From Leptoclinus maculatus (Eukaryota > Chordata > Actinopteri > Perciformes > Stichaeidae), in contig JAVDOI010000016.1 of the NCBI GenBank assembly GCA_032191485.1, forward strand, positions 976,581 through 1,040,580: a DNA stretch of 64,000 bases, written 5' to 3'. Both the position numbers and the translations under genes were made by a program. Shown here in pieces: positions 41,235-53,310 of this stretch; positions within the stretch are counted from its first letter, which is position 1; each line of letters begins with the position of its first letter. Under the pieces are notes generated by a model. It was not told where the DNA came from and did no database searches. It saw only the letters and a program-made list of their open reading frames with translations.

Positions 41235-44200
41235 CCCAAATCACATCTTTAGCTGGAGGTGAAGGAGAAACAACTTGTTGATGCCAAACAGATAAACCTC
41301 AAGCAAGAGACGACTTTTCATCCAGTTTGCATATAGCTACAAAAAGCAGGAACATAAAACAAATTGAGACGCATCAAAGACTCATCAAGTCATCAATTCA
41401 TATCCCGCTGGGTCAAAAGTGAGTCCAATCACAGAGATTCATCGGGAGGTAACGCATCATTTCTCAAAGCGGTAGAAGATCACACATTTAAAAGGCTGAA
41501 GTAAATATGAGAGAGCGGGAGAAAATCTGAATTCTTATAAATCCACAATACTCTTCTGCCATCAGCCACATCCACTGTGCACCATCGGCCATTGTTTTAG
41601 TCTGAAGCAGAGCAGAAACGATGAGTCAGTTAATTCATTAGTTGATTGACAGACTAATAATTACTGGCTGACATAGAAAGTAAAATATTAATATTTGCTT
41701 GGTGGTTTCCGCCATTTTATATCACTGTAAATTAAACTTGTGAAGATAGAAAACATGTCCCTTGTGACTGTGGTAGATTCTGAAAGGTGTTCTTCATTAT
41801 TCTCATCGTTTAGTAAAAATAATAAAAACGTTTAACGGAGTAATTAAATCAGGAATTTGCTGACTGCTTCTTGTGTGGATGGTTACAATGATGATGTTGG
41901 TTTAAAATAACTGCGGTCTCTTCACATCAGCATTCTCACACTCTACATACTCAAACACACACGGCACAAGCATTTGCATTTAACACACACACACACACAC
42001 ACACTCTTTCTCACTCACACACTAAAGGAAACTGTCCCTCAGCCCTGCGTCTCTCTCTCTCACAACACATTCTTATCACACTGATGTCAAGCTGTGAGGC
42101 TCAAGAGGTGACAGGACACTCACCCGGCTCCTCTTGTATCACTCCTCCTGTATCACTCCATCCCTCCCCCTGTCCCCTCCAACCAACATGCTTGCCAGCC
42201 TCCACAGCTGGCTAACGTTAGCGCTATCCCTCTGTAATAACTGATAGCGGGGACCAAAATGCCTTGGGATGGTAACAAGCTGAACAAATAAATTGAATAA
42301 TGGAAGAATCCTGCACCGCTGTTACATTTGTACTGCTGTTAAGAAGCAGGTTAACTGGGAGTTGAGAGTGAAATGTCTGTGGAGGGGCATTAAGGCCTCA
42401 GCAGCCATGTGACTTACATAAGGTCACCAAATGATATTCCTTTTCAGATGGTGAACTGGCTTTATATAAGAGGGATCAAAAAGATCCTAAAAAGGGGGGC
42501 TGCAGCCTGATCCATCTGGCTAGTGCACGCCTGTTTAAAACGCTTCACCACTTTTTCCATTCCTGATAAATAATATTATGAAACTGTTGTTGGACTTGAA
42601 TGAAAGCAGCACTCTGCTGAATGTCGTCCTGGGATGTGTTGGAAGTAATTGTGTGATGTGCTCCTAATTTATAGGTCGGTCGAAGCAAGAACACGGTTCA
42701 AAAGTTTTGAACTTTCTAAAAAAAGACTGGAGATGATTATGATGGTGATGTGTATTCACCGGCAAACCAGGATCTCACAGACATAAAACTTCATTTATGA
42801 CACAAATGAAACGCTCCATATCCGTGTGCTTTCCTGTTAGCATGAAATCTACAAACACGGTCAAATGTGCACGTCTAACTCAACTATAGGATTTATCTTT
42901 AACTACAGAGGACTATAGTTGTATGCATAGGATTTGTCTCACACACACACACACACACACACACACCTAAGTTGCAGAGTTCAAAGGTAACATTCAGATG
43001 GAGAATGATCCACCTACACAACTCTTTGTATGGTTTAAGCAATAGTTAAAATGCAAATATAGTATACAACATCTGATAAGGCTGCTCGACACATAGAAGA
43101 GACCAGGTACAACTCAGAGCTGAGACATACTGGTAATGCATCACGTGCCTGTTATGACCCATTAGAGGCCTCTTTCAGTCAGTATTACAGAGGCAGTCAC
43201 TGATTATTACACGATAATAAGACTTAAAAACAAGAAGGTTCTCTGGAACTTTACTCTGTAAGAAGTTTGGTCTTGGTCTGTTGATGAATCCATTTTAAAA
43301 AACTCAAGTGAAGATGTTTGGTGTACATATTGACATTTTAGTATCTTCAATCACAGAATAGTTTCCACGTTTGCTTGATCAAACAACTGTACTAATTAAT
43401 CGCTTCTCAAAATAGTTGCCAGTTAATTTCCCCGTCCAGTGACTACTCGATTAATCAGTGGATTGTTTCGGCTGTAATCTCGCTAAACCCTTTGCAGAAC
43501 AGAGGGCGGGTCAGCAACACATGCAGTCAAACACTTGCTATTGTCAGCAGGGTGTGATCCACACAGGAGGTGATCACGACAAACATGCATCGCATTGCAA
43601 ATGTATCTTTGCAACTTTGAAACAGTGTTAAACAAACAGCAACACAGATGTGAAGCTAAGGTTTGTGCTGGATCAAAGCATCATTCTATCTTAAATCAAG
43701 ATAGGAGACATTTAGCACCAGTCTGCACTTTTAACTTCACTTGACATGGTGTTTTTAAATCTGCAAAAGTCTCCCAAACCTTTAAGTAACACAACAACTA
43801 GCTGAGGATGTGTGTGTGAGCTGACTTCTCTGGAAACAGCTTTTTTAACTGTTACAGGAAAGGTCTGTTAGTCAATTCATCTTCACTTCCTGCATTAGTG
43901 CCTTGCTCAACAACCCCAAAAAGCACTTGTAAACAGATACAATAGGACACTACAGGCGGTTTGTTTTGACGGGACTAGTCAGCCAGATGTGTGCAGCTGT
44001 GACTAACACATCAGGTTTTAATGTTAGCAAAATGCTATGCTAACTAAAGGGGGAAAAACCTCCACCCATGAATATATATTACCTACTAATAGTATTACAC
44101 ACATATATATATATATATATATATAAAATATTATTATTAATACCTACTAATGTAAGCGAGGCTTAGGCTAACAACAAGCCCAGTCAATGTTAACGTCAGG

Positions 44201-44334
44201 TCACACACACACACACACACACACTGCACAGTGCAGATGCAGTGATTTAAACATTAGCATACTGGCTATCATTGCAGCTAGCAAGCAGGCTAACCAGTGA
44301 GAAGCTAACGTCAGTAACATTACTACACTCTTAC

Positions 44335-44430
44335 CTCATAGTTCAGTTTCCATCGTGAAATACAGGATGTAGTAGCTCGTTTCGTGTTTGTGTGACCATG
44401 TGATGGTGTAAATGTGCTGGTTTTTTATCA
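44335..44430 (-). other. itsn1: itsn1 5' UTR exon (5' end not determined)
   Basis: A good donor (GAACTATGAG|GTAAG, minus strand) at 44330-44334 marks the end of a non-coding first exon. The ATG exon begins with its own acceptor at 38898/38899. The upstream end is a guess. Confidence 0.5.
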
Positions 44431-44548
44431 CCAAAACGAAACCCTTCCCGGTGGTTCTCTCCTGTGGTGGTTCCGAAATCCCGACCGATTGAGGGACAGC
44501 TGGAAAATGGGGTAACGTTTTCTGAAGTATCGCGATATGTGATGGCTA

Positions 44549-44560
44549 ATCTCGCGAGAT
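44549..44560. promoter_or_regulatory. TCTCGCGAGA palindromic promoter element
   Basis: A perfect 12-bp palindrome ATCTCGCGAGAT lies about 200 bp upstream of the itsn1 first-exon donor. TCTCGCGAGA is a known vertebrate core-promoter motif of TATA-less CpG promoters. Confidence 0.6.
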
Positions 44561-44599
44561 CTTACTGGCTTCGAAACTATATGGGAAGCTGTTATTAAA

Positions 44600-45562
44600 A
44601 GGATTAGTTGCGCCTCTTGCCGGACCGGCTGCTGTTTAATAAAAACTAAATAAATAAAAATAACGTGCATGTATATCAAAATGGTAAAACGTTGAAGCTA
44701 AATACAATAAAGCTACCAAAGCATTATGCTGTTTGCTCTTAGAAAAATGTGACATAATTTAACAAAGAACATATTACAATTCCCAGTTGTATGTTCGTAT
44801 TTTGGGAATATTCTCTATCTGATTTGTTATCTAAATGAGGAGGATCACGATTGAGAAATTACAGAAAATAGATATATAATCCACCATAGCTAATATTACA
44901 TTTTAGTCACATAAAACAGCAGCCATATAGCACTGAATAGCACTGCTCATAGAAATAAAAACATACTTTAAAGTTATGCATCTAGTTTAGAACATGTCCT
45001 TCTAATAATTAGACAAACAGAAGGAAATCTTTAAATTAAATATAAATCTACTTTAAGACTGCAATTAAAATACAATGTCATAGATGATGGTTTGGAGAGA
45101 ATAGAAGTAAAAGATAAAGATCAAAACAAAATTATATTATTAAGTGAAGCTGTTGTGGACTTTATTCCTGGAGTGCTTGCACATGATTGCAAATACAAAG
45201 CTGAACTGATGAGGTGGATGAAAGAAATGTTAATAAATATAAATTCTGGGAGATGATGGTTCCCTCACTTCACATGTGAGTTTAACTTTAAATCACGTTA
45301 TAAAGGGTCAGTTTCTCTTTGTGTCAGTAGTAGTTGTATGGTACTTTGAGGTAATCCATACCAGCCAATAGAGGGCGGTGCTGTGATGGTCTTTAATACT
45401 ACAAGCAAAAAATGTAAACAACAAAGAAGAAGAGGTCAGCTGACTCAAGCGAGTCAGGAACTGGAAAGCAGCAACACCTTCCACAGGAGTAAACAGATAA
45501 ACGTTTAGGACTATTGGTTGTCTTGTGACCGTGCAGCTGCATAAATTAAAGATATAAACAGT
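44600..45562. other. itsn1-cryzl1 head-to-head intergenic region
   Basis: About 1 kb, AT-rich. A CCAAT-type sequence with an agagggcggtg block (45364-45380) lies about 190 bp before the cryzl1 ATG. No other feature seen. Confidence 0.6.
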
Positions 45563-48500
45563 ATGAAAGGTTTGTACTGCCGAGCTGGTGCTGAGCCCAA
45601 GTTCGTCATCCAGGAAACGGTGAGTTTGTGTCTCTTATTATCATCATGAGCCACATTACACACTGAAGCATCGGAATCAGGGAAAGCAAAACGGAAACTA
45701 ACCTGCATGTGTGTAACGGTGGCTCCACCTGCAGACTTCACTGTGCAGCAGAGAATACATGTGTCCAGCATTTTGACAATTCATAATCTATAGCCCACAG
45801 TTTAAATTGTATTACAGTGTTTATGGGATGAAAATGCTGAATGTTTGATGGCTGACTTCATGCATCAAATGCATCCATAATGTCTCCCTTACAATCTGTA
45901 TTTGTGTGTCTCTTTATTAACATTATATTTCTCTTATAAGATACGTTTATGTCTGTGTGTTTCTCTGCAGAGTCTCCCAGAGGTTTTAGGCAGCCAACTG
46001 GTCAGGGTTCAGGTAAAGGCTTGTGGACTCAGCCCGCTGGACCTCAAGGTACTTAAAATGGATGTGAGCGTGACTGTTAGCTGATTAGAAAATAACCAGA
46101 CAGTGGAACAGATATCCAAGACATATCAAACTGTCTTTAGTTGCTTTTATTAAAGAGTCGCCTATTAAAGGATTCATGATGGTCCAATGAGAGATGTGAA
46201 CTCTGCACACAGGATAATAAATATATTACATCTATGAGTACAGGAGAAATAAAGATAAGGAAGCCAGCTCAAAATCATACAAAATGAAACTTTAAATACA
46301 AGATAATAAGATAAAAGCTTAGTTGACTCCAGAATTTTATGGAGGACTTGATTCACAAATAAATAATAAAAAAGATGCAACTTTTAAGTGCATTATTAAA
46401 CATTGTAAATACATTTATAAATCATCTTGTGTAGTCCAGTTCTGCATGTGTCCATTCATCCAGCTGCTGCTTCCTAACAGCGGACAGGCTGCTTAGAATT
46501 GGAGCTATATTTTTCAGTGTTGTTTCCTAACATTCACGGCAGTAAAGGTCACTTTAATAAATGGCCGTAGTGATGACTGATGACTCCTCCTCTCTCTCTG
46601 CTCCAGCTGCTCGATGACGTCGGGATAAAGAGAGATTTAATTCCTGTTGGCAGAGAGGTGGCCGGGGTCGTGCTGCAAGGTTGTTGACGCCCAAAACACA
46701 CTTTTTAATCAGATTGTTTAAAAGGAATACAGACCTTTTGTCAACATCACTTTAATATGTTTTTGTGTTTTGTTTCCCCGCAGTGGGCGCCAAGGTGTCT
46801 TTCTTCCAGCCGGAGGATGAGGTTGTTGGTAAGACATTTATATTTATTTACAGTGGTTGTTGTGTAATATCTGATAACTAATAATTTACGATAACTAGAA
46901 CTGAGTGATAATTCATTGCTATCATGTATTTGTATTGTGAATTCCATAGAATACATTTTATTTCTATGGTGGAAACACTTTTAAATCATGTGATTCCAAG
47001 CTGTCATGTCTAAATTAATGCTATGTCAATTATTCTTTTACAAATAAGCTATTGACTCATTAAAATATGAGTTTAACTTTCCACCCTGTGATTTTTAATG
47101 GTTGACCTTCCTGTTCCAGGTATTCTGCCTCTGGACTCTCCCTGTTCTGGACTCTGCGATGTCATTGACATAGATGAACACTATTTAGGTATCTCACTCA
47201 CACACACACTCGCACACACACACACCAATGCATGTCTCACAACATGCACTTTGTTTTTGCAACGAGCAGCAAAAAAGCACTCCGGGTCACGGCCCTTCAT
47301 CTGAAAGGTGGAACTGTTCTCAGCTGCTCCACTTCGTCCTAAGACAGCCGGCATACTGATTATCTGAAGGGACTGGTCCGCGTCAGCCTTTCATCTGCAC
47401 CTCGTATGCTTCAAAAATAAAGTGGTGCTGGCAGTTTGTAAGAAGCAGAGTTGTGTAAAAACACAGACGGCCTCCTCTTTGACCGGCGGCTTCTGTCTGA
47501 CTTCATTTTGAAGGAGTTCATCCTTTTTGAAACGACGTCATCGAGGTATAAATACATCTGTAAAAAACTGATCCAGCACACGTGTGTGTGTGTGTTTCTG
47601 TTCTGCAGTTCAGAAGCCGGAGAAGCTGAGCTCGGTGTGTGCTGCCGGAGCTCTGCGTGACGCCCTCTGTGCTTACACTGCCCTGCACACACATGCCCGC
47701 GTGGCAGCGGGACACACACTCCTGGTCATGGACGGAGCCAGCGTACGTAAGAATAGTCAAGAGCTGGACGTGTTGGAGAAACATTCATCCAGGACAGTCT
47801 TAGCACATCAGAGGATCTTTGTCGTTCTCTTGTTTTTTAAAACAATATAATAAAGACAGAACTAAACGTGATGTTCCCGTCTCTGCTCGGTCCTCAGTCT
47901 TTTGGCCTCATGTGCATCCAGCTGGCTTGTTACCACGGAGTGAAGGTTTTCACGACGTCACACTCGCCGACACAACACACCTTCCTGGAGCAGCTTCGGC
48001 CCAGCGTAGGTGAGTACAGGCCGACCATGTGACGTCTGCAGTTCACTTTTAAAAGGATTTATTTAAATCTCGATTTTAAATGCATTTTCTACAAACTCAC
48101 AGCAATTATTGTCTTTTCTAATTATTTCACGCTCCCCTTTTGCTCCTCTTTCACCTGTTATTTGCATCTTTTTCCTGTCTTCTTCTGCTCTTTTCTCCTC
48201 CCCGTCACACTTTCCTCAGGTGTTCAGGATCCTTTAGTAGGTGAGGTCTTCTCTTTCTGTCTTTCTTGCTGACTTGCATTCTTGCTTCCTTGCTGATCTT
48301 CTCATCTCAGTCTGATTGATCAATATGAGCTGTAGGTTTATTTAAAGAATTTAAAAAGTGAAAATATCTTTATCTGAAATCTGCTGCCACCATGTGGCAA
48401 AACGATGAAACTACAACCATGACAACTAAAACAAACTTCCAATAAGATATTTTGGCATTAAACTGGCAGATTAGAATGTGTTATGAACCAGATTTACTCG

Positions 48501-49818
48501 TGAGATAATGTTTCTGTTTCTCTTGTTTCAAAGCCAAAGTTATTCCAGTGTTTAACGGCCCATCAGACCTGCTGCCAGCGGTTCTGGAGGAGACGGGAGG
48601 ACTGGGAGTGGATATCGTGGTCGACTCTGGAGGTAAACACATCTCTCTGTGTCTGAGTCACACTGAGGAACGATTCAACATCATAACACCAGCTGTGTGT
48701 GTGTGTGTGTGTAGTGCGTCTGCAAGAGGAAGAGTCAGAGGAGGCGAAGCTCCTCCCACACAAACATGACATCATCAGTGTGCTGGGAGTGGGGGGGCAC
48801 TGGGTCACGACCCACAAAGACCTGCAGGTGAGTTCTTTAAAATCCCTCTGCTTAAAAAATGTCAAGATAAAAATAATCTATAATACAGTTTAAAATGTAT
48901 TAAAAAGAGATTAACAAACTTTATCAAGTCTTATTTATCACTGTTGTGTTCTTTACAGCTGGATCCTCCAGATTGCAGACTGCTGTACTTGAAATCCGCC
49001 TCCATGTCTTTCCTCAACCACGAAGTGTGGACGTCTTCATCAGCGCAGCAGGGGAGATACCTGCGTATCCTGTTCCACACGGCGTGTGATCTATAAAGCA
49101 TACATGCACACGATCAGGTACATAAAGTCCCTCCTTGACAGACTCGTGTCAGATATCCTCAAGGACATCGTGGAGAAGATGTCTGCTGGAGTCCTCAGGT
49201 AACGCATCGCGTCACATCGTCTGTTTATCTGCTGCTAAATGCAGGCTGGTTAACATGAGCATGTCACTTGACATGATTTCGGGCCACTAAATCAAACCCC
49301 ATATTGGCCAAATGGTGAAATAACAACTTTGGGGTCCGTCACGTGATGCAATGCGGCCCAAAAGACTTTTCCCTTTCGACTTATATTGTAAAAGTCTTTA
49401 ACCCAACGGATCATTTTCTTTTGAGGTAAATCAGCTTCCCAGTACGAACACCTGAATAGCCTTAATTCAAATCATGAAATAAATGATGTAAAACGCACTG
49501 AAAGCCACATCCGCAGTTATTTTTCCGAATGCGAATGAGCCTGAAAACAAGGCGGGGCCGAGGGCTGGGAGGCGGGGCTAAAGAAAACGCTAGTGCGCTC
49601 GCTCCATGAGCCCAGAGGATGCGGATAATTCTATTCTCAAAAGTTGAACTTTTTGGGCTTTATGCTGTATCCAGTTCTCTTTACACATGGTGGTCTGTCT
49701 GGTTTCAATCCGTCTCTCCAGACCTCAGCCCGAGGAGGCGGTCCCTCTCTATGAAGCCACGGTTATCATGGAGACTGTGCAGCGTCACCAGAAGAAGAAG
49801 GCTGTTGTTCAACTCTGA
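45563..49818 (+). CDS. cryzl1: Quinone oxidoreductase-like protein 1 (complete)
   Basis: Zeta-crystallin-like member of the zinc-independent medium-chain dehydrogenase/reductase family. Its physiological substrate is not established. Exons: 45563-45619, 45971-46048, 46607-46679, 46784-46828, 47120-47188, 47609-47742, 47898-48009, 48534-48632, 48715-48827, 48959-49064, 49153-49198, 49722-49818. Total 1029 nt, 342 residues; the human protein is about 349. MKGLYCRAGAE, then VGREVAGVVLQ, VGAKVSFFQPEDEVVGILPL, LLVMDGAS (start of the nucleotide-binding fold), ETGGLGVDIVVDSGG and LLPHKHDIISVLGVGGHWVT. It ends QKKKAVVQL. The ATG matches the human MKGLY start. Faces itsn1 head-to-head and setd4 tail-to-tail. 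Confidence 0.96.
48220..48240 (+). CDS. cryzl1: Candidate 21-nt cryzl1 microexon
   Basis: Between the exon ending LRPSV (48009) and the exon starting AKVIPVF (48534), both at phase 1, lies a 21-nt block. It follows a long pyrimidine-rich tract and TTTCCTCAG, and is followed by GTGAGG. Inclusion would insert VQDPLVG-type residues in frame; skipping gives the human-like RPSV-AKVI junction. Speculative. Confidence 0.3.
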
Positions 49819-50547
49819 CCGTAAAAACGACCTAAAATTCACAGGAATCCAACTGTTTACTAGAACAAGTGAACGATGAGAAACCGTGTTTTTCTTTTTT
49901 CTTCTAAGGGCCTGAAACCCGTCTCAGCATCAAGAGGAGCACAAGACATCATGACCCGTCTGAGAGAAACACTCATATTAACACCGGTGGTTCACAGTCT
50001 CCAGTTCACCTGACCGGCTTCACTTCTAACCAACGAGCCACAGTGTTTCCTTATAACACAGACTGCTGAATATGTATGATTTCATACTAGGAGACGACGA
50101 CCCACATTATATTATGTGTCATTCAGATTACATTGAGAATCCACAGCGCTTCATTTTACTCAATAAATACACGTTTTATCAAAAATAAAAAGATGACTGC
50201 AATTCTTGCTTTTGGTGTAAATACAGCAACGACCTGTTGCAGTTGTTGTCTTGTGTATTTAGTAATTACTCGACAAGCAGAACAGGAACATGGAGACCTG
50301 TCCACTATCACTGTGGGTCAGTCCCATTTCCCAGTTTGTACACCCTGGATTCCTTTTCCTCGCCTCCTTTACTCGCGTCTTAGTCTCCCCCCCCCCCGAG
50401 CGGAGAAAGCAAGGAGAGAGGAGGTGCATGAGATCGCTTTCCGGGTAATAAGCCGGAGGAGCGAGGAGGCACAAGATTGAGAAATGAAGAAGGAGCCGAG
50501 TGCAGCCGATAACTTTGCTTCTTGTAGCGACCGGCACCAATCAGATG
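49819..50547. other. cryzl1/setd4 convergent 3' region
   Basis: The two genes end tail-to-tail 730 bp apart. A polyadenylation signal for cryzl1 (AATAAA) is at 50162-50167. 50320-50510 is GA/CT-rich with a poly-C run. No clear polyadenylation signal for setd4 was seen. Confidence 0.6.
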
Positions 50548-51058
50548 TCAGCTCACGGCGTCAACATCAGGTTGGCATGATAAGAGTTTGTCCGGTTGTC
50601 TCGGCGGGCCTTCCAACAGCTCAAGACAGCTTCCCAGAATGCACCTCTCCTCCTGTCGCAGTGACTCGACCACATCGAGCTGCTCCTTGAGCGGCTGGTC
50701 GCACTGCCGGAGGAGAATGGCGATCTAAACACACACACACACACCAGGTCATTATAATAGGTCAAAGTAATCGGGTTGATAGCTTGATACTTGGTGGAGT
50801 GTGTGTGTGTGTGTGCGTGTGTGTGTGCGTACACACACCTTATCCAGAGCTGTGTGAGAGTCTTGAAGGAGTCGCTGACAGAGAGTCTTGGCCGTCTGGA
50901 CGCTCCACTCCTCTCTCTCCTCACACGGCACCTGGCCGAGCAACACCGCCTTCCAGAGGTGGCTATGAAAACAAACACATGTAATAAATAATGTATTCAC
51001 TCAAATGTAGAGTCCAGAGCAGTGGAGCTTCACTTTTCTGTTTTACAGATATACACAT

Positions 51059-51093
<35 letters not shown>

Positions 51094-53271
51094 TCTTACT
51101 ACAGTGTTTGTGGCAGCGACAGCAGTCTGAGAGCCGTCATCAGCCTCCAACCAGGACCTTCACTGGACACAGTGAGATTACTGACGGGAGGAAAGAGAAA
51201 GAGGAGTTGAAGGGGAAAAGCCGGAGTGATTTTTTTTAAATAAAAAAGAAAAACATTTTAAAATTTTCTTTAAAAAAAAAATATATACAAATATATATGG
51301 AAGCCCATTCCCACCAGCAAAAAAAAAAAAAAGATCACTAAAAAAAAAAAAAGAAAAAAAATAAGATCACAAAAAAAAAAAAAAAAAAAAAAATAGTAAC
51401 TTAAAAAAAAAAAAAAAAATGTAATTCACAAAAAAAAATTGAAATAATAATAATCCACCCACAAAATAAATAATAATAATTTTTTTTTTTTTTTATTTTA
51501 CTTTTTTTCCACCAGCAAAAAAAATAAAAAAACTTTTGGTGCATACATCTGTAACCATAACACTGACCAGATTTTTCCAGTTGCTATAGAAAGTTGAAAT
51601 TATGAGATACTTTAACACAACAGTCATAGAAGCAGCTATGACATATGAATGGATTGTGAGTACATTGAAGACTTCTTTAAAACGCGGCTTTACAACACAT
51701 GAAATACAGATGATGTTTCACATGGATTGTAATGAGCAAAACGCACCCTTGAATAGAATGTTAAGCAAGAAGCAGCTCTGGAGTATAAAGAATGAAACCA
51801 ATGTGGCTGAGGTAGCGACCAATAAACAGCAACTGGAAACATCTTTTTTTTTTTTCTTTTTTGCTGACAGAGAAAAAGTAAAAAAAAAAAAATATATATA
51901 TAAAATATATAATTATTATTTTTTTTTTTTTTGTGAATTTTTTTTTTTTTTTTTTTTGGTGATCTTATTTATTTATTTTTTGCTGGCGTGAATGGGCTTC
52001 CATAAATAAAAAAAAAAATAAAAAAAATAAAAATAAAAAATAAAAAATAAAAAATAAAATAAATTAAAATAAAATAAAATAAAATAAAATAAAATAAAAT
52101 AAAATAAAATAAAATAAAATAAAATAAAATAAAATAAAATAAAATAAAATAAAATAAAATAAAATAAAATAAAATAAAATAAAATAAAATAAAATAAAAT
52201 AAAATAAAATAAAATAAAATAAAATAAAATAAAATAAAATAAAATAAAATAAAATAAAATAAAATAAAATAAAATAAAATAAAATAAAATAAAATAAAAT
52301 AAAATAAAAATAAAAAGAATCCCCAAAATAATAATCGTATCTAGTTGCAGTATTACAACGGTTTACAGACAAACCATGCAATACATAAAAGGAACAAAAA
52401 CAATGTAAATGTCTTACTGAAGGAAATTGTTCTCTTTGAGAAACTTGATCTTCTGATCCAAACTCCTGTCACCTCTTAAAACGTCACAGAGGAGATCTGA
52501 GGGACCACAGTGAAACACACAAGTACAAACTTACAATTACAGTATCGTAAACCTTTCACTTAACTTAAACTGTATCAAGAAAAACAACAACTGCAATATT
52601 CACAAAGACACCAAACATGAATCTTTGTTGCCTTCAGAGGCGAAGATGACGAGTGATTTTGTATTTCCTGCTGCAGCTCACCTGCATCCACATAGACCAC
52701 GCTGTTGGGGTTGCAGGGGGCGACAAACCCGTACTCTAGCATCAGGCGCTGGGTGTCATGGGACCCGTAGTTAATGAAGGCCTGCTGGTAGCGGACTGTC
52801 CCGGAAACGCTCCGGATTTCATAACATCTGGTCACATCATTGAAACTTGCTTTCACCTGGAAAAAAAGGTGGAAACTCATGATTGGCTCTCCATCTTTTA
52901 AACTGTCCAATGAGTTAAAACCCAACTCAGGAAGCAGAATAGGTCACATATGCTTTTTACACATAGGTCTGTGGTTATGCCTTTACTATAGTTTGACGTT
53001 TACCTGTATGTCAGGGCGGTGGTTGAGCAGGTCCAGAAAGGGAGCTAAAGCGTAAGCATCTTGTCCAGAGAGGGAGTCGTTGGATGGATGAGACATGAAG
53101 ACAGAGCGTGTGTTGACACTACACCACGCCCACCTGGAGGAGGAGGAGGAGGAGGGTCACAGCTTAATAACCTGACCTAATAAACAAATTATAGTCTGGA
53201 AACATTTTCATTGCCATGAACTTGAACTTTGCACACCTGTCAAGATAATGAATAGCCTTATATTCCACTTT

Positions 53272-53310
<39 letters not shown>

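Larger units (their letters stand above)
38899..44334. other. itsn1 intron 1
   Basis: 5.4 kb between the 5' UTR exon and the ATG exon. No coding exon seen. Contains CA arrays (40539-40605, 42945-42966), the GA/ACAG array at 41011-41234 and AT-rich microsatellites near 44100. Confidence 0.7.
51181..52417. other. setd4 intron invaded by a transposon and a TAAAA array
   Basis: This intron consists almost wholly of the element 51296-52004 followed by the array 52005-52318. Original intron sequence is about 220 bp. Confidence 0.9.

Noticed and set aside
40982..41281. Leu/Ser and Arg/Glu repeat proteins
   Set aside because: Translation of the GA/ACAG array.
51973..52381. Phe/Ile/Leu/Tyr polymer frames (FILFYFILFYF type) suggestive of a membrane protein
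   Set aside because: Translation of the TAAAA array, not a gene.
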